This document shows positions 61,964-64,000 of a stretch of DNA of 64,000 nucleotides, piece by piece (positions within the stretch are counted from its first letter, which is position 1; each line of letters starts with the position of its first letter). The notes below the pieces were generated by a model that was given only the letters and a program-made list of their open reading frames with translations, was not told where the DNA came from and ran no database searches. This DNA is from CAVSSX01 sp963730735 (lineage in GTDB: Bacteria > Actinomycetota > Acidimicrobiia > Acidimicrobiales > RAAP-2). Both the position numbers and the translations under genes were made by a program. The stretch covers positions 1,674,001 through 1,738,000 of the forward strand of contig CAVSSX010000007.1 of NCBI GenBank assembly GCA_963730735.1, written 5' to 3'.

Positions 61964-64000
61964 GATCGTGCACCGAGAGGGAGGCGAGGTCGTCGAGCTG
62001 GGCCGCCAGGTCGACCGGGTCGGTGACCGGCCGCTGGCACACGAAGCCCCGGCACACGTAGGCCGACCCGGCGGTCCGGTCGACCCACAGCGGGGAGTCG
62101 AAGGGCTCGCCCCAGGCCAGCACGGCCGCCGGCAGCCACCGTCGCTGCACCGTCTCGACCAGCGCCGCCACCCGGCCCGGGACGACCACCTCGGCGGCGT
62201 CGTCCACCAGCTCGGTGGCCGCCACCAGGTCGGCGACGGCGAGTGCGTGCTCGGCCAGCAACGGGACGGCCATGTCGACGACGCCCTCGGCCGGTCGGCG
62301 GTAGCGGTCGTCCCCGGTCAGGGCGGCCAGGCGGAGCAGGGCCAGGGCGGCCACCGAGTTGGCCGAGGGGACGGCGCCGTCGGTGACCTCCTTCGGCCGG
62401 GCCACCAGGGCCTCGGCGTCGTGACCGGTGGTGAAGAACCCGCCGGCCCGGGCCGGGTCGTCGTCGGAGAACCCGGCCAACAGGGCGTCGGCCACCTGGC
62501 GGGCCCGGTCGATCCAGCGGGCCTCGCCGGTCAACTCGGCCAGCCGGGTGCAGGCCTCGATCAGCCAGGCGTGGTCGGCGGCCAGGGCCAGGTGCCGGGC
62601 GGTGCCGCCCTGCCAGCTGCGCAACCAGCGGCCGTCGGGCCGACGCAGCTGGTCGAAGCAGAAGTCGATGACGGCGACCGCCCGGTCGCCCCAGGTCCGG
62701 TTGCCGGTGGCCGCCGCCGCCTCGGCCAGCGTGGCCGCGGCCATGGCGTTCCACTCGCACAGGACCTTGTCGTCGAGGGCCGGCTGGGGTCGCCGCAGCC
62801 GGGCGGCGAGCAGGATGCCCCTCGCCGTCTCGATCGCTCGGGGCGGGCCAGCGGGGCACCGAGCGGTCGGCGGAGCACCGTGGTCGACTCCCAGTTCCCC
62901 GCCTCGGTGACGCCGTACCACTCGAGGGTGGCGTCGAGCAGGTCGGCGCGTCCGGCCGCCGCCAGGGCCTCGGCCACCTGGGTCGGGGTGAAGGTGGCGT
63001 GGCCGCCCTCGACCCCGGCGGCGTCGGCGTCCTCGGACGAGAAGAGCCCGCCGCCCGGGGCGCCCAGGGTCTCGGTGACGTAGTCGAGGGTCTCGGTCAG
63101 CACCTGGAGGTACTCGGGGTCGTCCGTGACCTGCCAGGCGTGCAGGTAGGCCCGGGCCAGCTGGGCCTGGTCGGTCAGCATCTTCTCGAAGTGCGGGACC
63201 AGCCACTGGTTGTCGGTCGAGTACCGGGCGAACCCCCCGGCCAGGTGGTCGTAGATGCCGCCCCGGGCCATGGCGTCGAGGGTGGTGGTGGCCATGGCCA
63301 GGGCGCCGGGGTCGCCGGTGCCGACGTACTGGCGCAGGCACAGTTCGACGTAGGTCGGGCGGGGGAACTTCGGGGCCGGGCCGAACCCGCCCCAGTCGGG
63401 GTCGAAGCGCTGGGCCAGGTCGGCGGTCAGGTCGCCGAGCACTTCGCCGAAGCTGCCCCAGCGCGACCCGGCCCCCTCGGCACCCGGCACCCCGAGGCCG
63501 GCCCGGTCGAGCCGGTCGGGCAGGTCGACGTCCTTGGCCACCGCCTCGGCCAGGACGTTGGCCTGCTCCTCGACCTCGGTCCGGCGCTCGGCGAAGGCCC
63601 CGGCCAGCGAGTCCACGACCCGCCGGAAGCTCGGCATGCCGTGGCGGTCGTCGGGCGGGAAGTAGGTCCCGGCGAAGAAGGGGCGGCCGTCGGGGGTGCA
63701 GAACACCGACATGGGCCAACCGCCGGCCCCGGTGACGGCCTGGGTGGCGGCCATGTAGACGGCGTCGAGGTCCGGGCGTTCCTCCCGGTCGACCTTCACC
63801 GAGATGAACGACCGGGCCAGCTCGGCGGCGACCTCGGGGTCCTCGAAGCTCTCGTGGGCCATCACGTGGCACCAGTGGCAGCTGGCGTAGCCGATCGAGA
63901 CGAACAGCGGCTTGTCCTCGACCCGGGCCCGCTCGAGGGCCTCGGCACCCCAGGGGTACCAGTCGACCGGGTTGTCGGCGTGCTGGCGCAGGTAGGGGCT
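61956..64000 (-). CDS. YyaL/DUF255 thioredoxin-domain protein, partial and frameshifted
   Basis: The 5' end lies beyond the window. The visible N-terminal part carries a thioredoxin-like domain with SPYLRQHADNPVDWY and the redox motif SCHWCHVM, then VKVDREERPDLDAVY and GGWPMSVFCTPDGRPFFAGTYFP. A long alpha/alpha barrel like that of N-acylglucosamine epimerases follows (FPRPTYVELCL, HFEKMLTDQAQLARAYLHAW, CEWNAMAAATLAEAA). One base is missing in the G run 62840-62843, splitting the frame. The family function is not established; a redox or glycan-handling role has been proposed. Confidence 0.87.
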   Translation of the reverse strand, partial: PLPAPARRQPGRLVPLGCRGPRAGPGRGQAAVRLDRLRQLPLVPRDGPRELRGPRGRRRAGPVVHLGEGRPGGTPGPRRRLHGRHPGRHRGRRLAHVGVLHPRRPPLLRRDLLPARRPPRHAELPAGRGLAGRGLRRAPDRGRGAGQRPGRGGGQGRRPARPARPGRPRGAGCRGGRVALGQLRRSARRPDRRPGPALRPRLGRVRPGPEVPPPDLRRTVPAPVRRHRRPRRPGHGHHHPRRHGPGRHLRPPGRGVRPVLDRQPVAGPALREDADRPGPAGPGLPARLAGHGRPRVPPGADRDPRLRHRDPGRPGRRALLVRGRRRRRGRGRPRHLHPDPGGRGPGGGRTRRPARRHPRVVRRHRGGELGVDHGAPPTARCPAGPPRAIETARGILLAARLRRPQPALDDKVLCEWNAMAAATLAEAAAATGNRTWGDRAVAVIDFCFDQLRRPDGRWLRSWQGGTARHLALAADHAWLIEACTRLAELTGEARWIDRARQVADALLAGFSDDDPARAGGFFTTGHDAEALVARPKEVTDGAVPSANSVAALALLRLAALTGDDRYRRPAEGVVDMAVPLLAEHALAVADLVAATELVDDAAEVVVPGRVAALVETVQRRWLPAAVLAWGEPFDSPLWVDRTAGSAYVCRGFVCQRPVTDPVDLAAQLDDLASLSVHDRG

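Noticed and set aside
1..64000. tRNA, rRNA, CRISPR arrays, insertion sequences or prophage
   Set aside because: No tRNA cloverleaf, no repeat-spacer pattern, and no transposase or integrase motifs were found on reading both strands.

Overview
High-GC (about 70 percent or more) actinobacterial chromosome segment. Evidence: many GTG starts and GTGA stop/start overlaps, a division and cell-wall (dcw) cluster with SepF and a Wag31/DivIVA homologue, a DUF3040 protein, a Bpa-type proteasome activator, and a DAP-type MurE (DNPR motif). The mixture fits the class Acidimicrobiia best, but that placement is inference. I see no rRNA, tRNA, insertion sequence, phage gene or CRISPR array.

Layout. 1-3.95 kb: two drug-efflux MFS genes, each paired with a divergent regulator (TetR, LysR). 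3.9-6.2 kb: ergothioneine genes egtD and egtB. 6.3-12.75 kb: a DUF427 gene, a stretch of GTCACC/GTTACC repeats resembling PHO boxes, then a six-gene operon (periplasmic binding protein, two permeases, ATPase, FAD amine oxidoreductase, phosphonatase-like hydrolase) that looks like aminophosphonate uptake and breakdown. 12.75-23.75 kb: accessory genes: PAP2-like and GT-C membrane proteins, Ohr peroxidase, a PadR-controlled DrrAB-like exporter, nitronate monooxygenase, NhaA, and an MFS pump with a C-terminal winged-helix domain. 23.8-26.8 kb: acyl-CoA synthetase, LMW phosphatase and fructosamine-kinase operon, whose last two genes look like a protein deglycation pair. 26.9-31.8 kb: LapA-like protein, amidase, DUF3040, ROK kinase, HNH nuclease, lipoate ligase.

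32-48.9 kb: dcw cluster in the order mraZ, rsmH, ftsL, ftsI, murE, mraY, ftsW, murG, murC, murB, ftsQ, ftsZ, yggS, sepF, yggT, divIVA. It makes lipid II precursors and the divisome. murF and murD are absent from their usual places. A structured leader between mraZ and rsmH can hide the rsmH ribosome binding site. 49-56.8 kb: TraR/DksA-like protein, LspA, RluD-type pseudouridine synthase, sigma-70 factor, histidine phosphatase, Rrf2 regulator, phosphodiesterase-like protein, Bpa, a cyclase/YHS fusion and an RDD membrane protein. 56.8-64 kb: dnaE behind a pair of DnaA-box-like sites, two unrecognised genes, and a truncated YyaL-type protein.

A general warning: about a dozen genes, several of them essential (rsmH, murG, murC, murB, dnaE), are broken by single-base frameshifts, mostly one extra G or C. 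This looks more like consensus sequence error than gene decay. Coordinates given for those genes span both frames.
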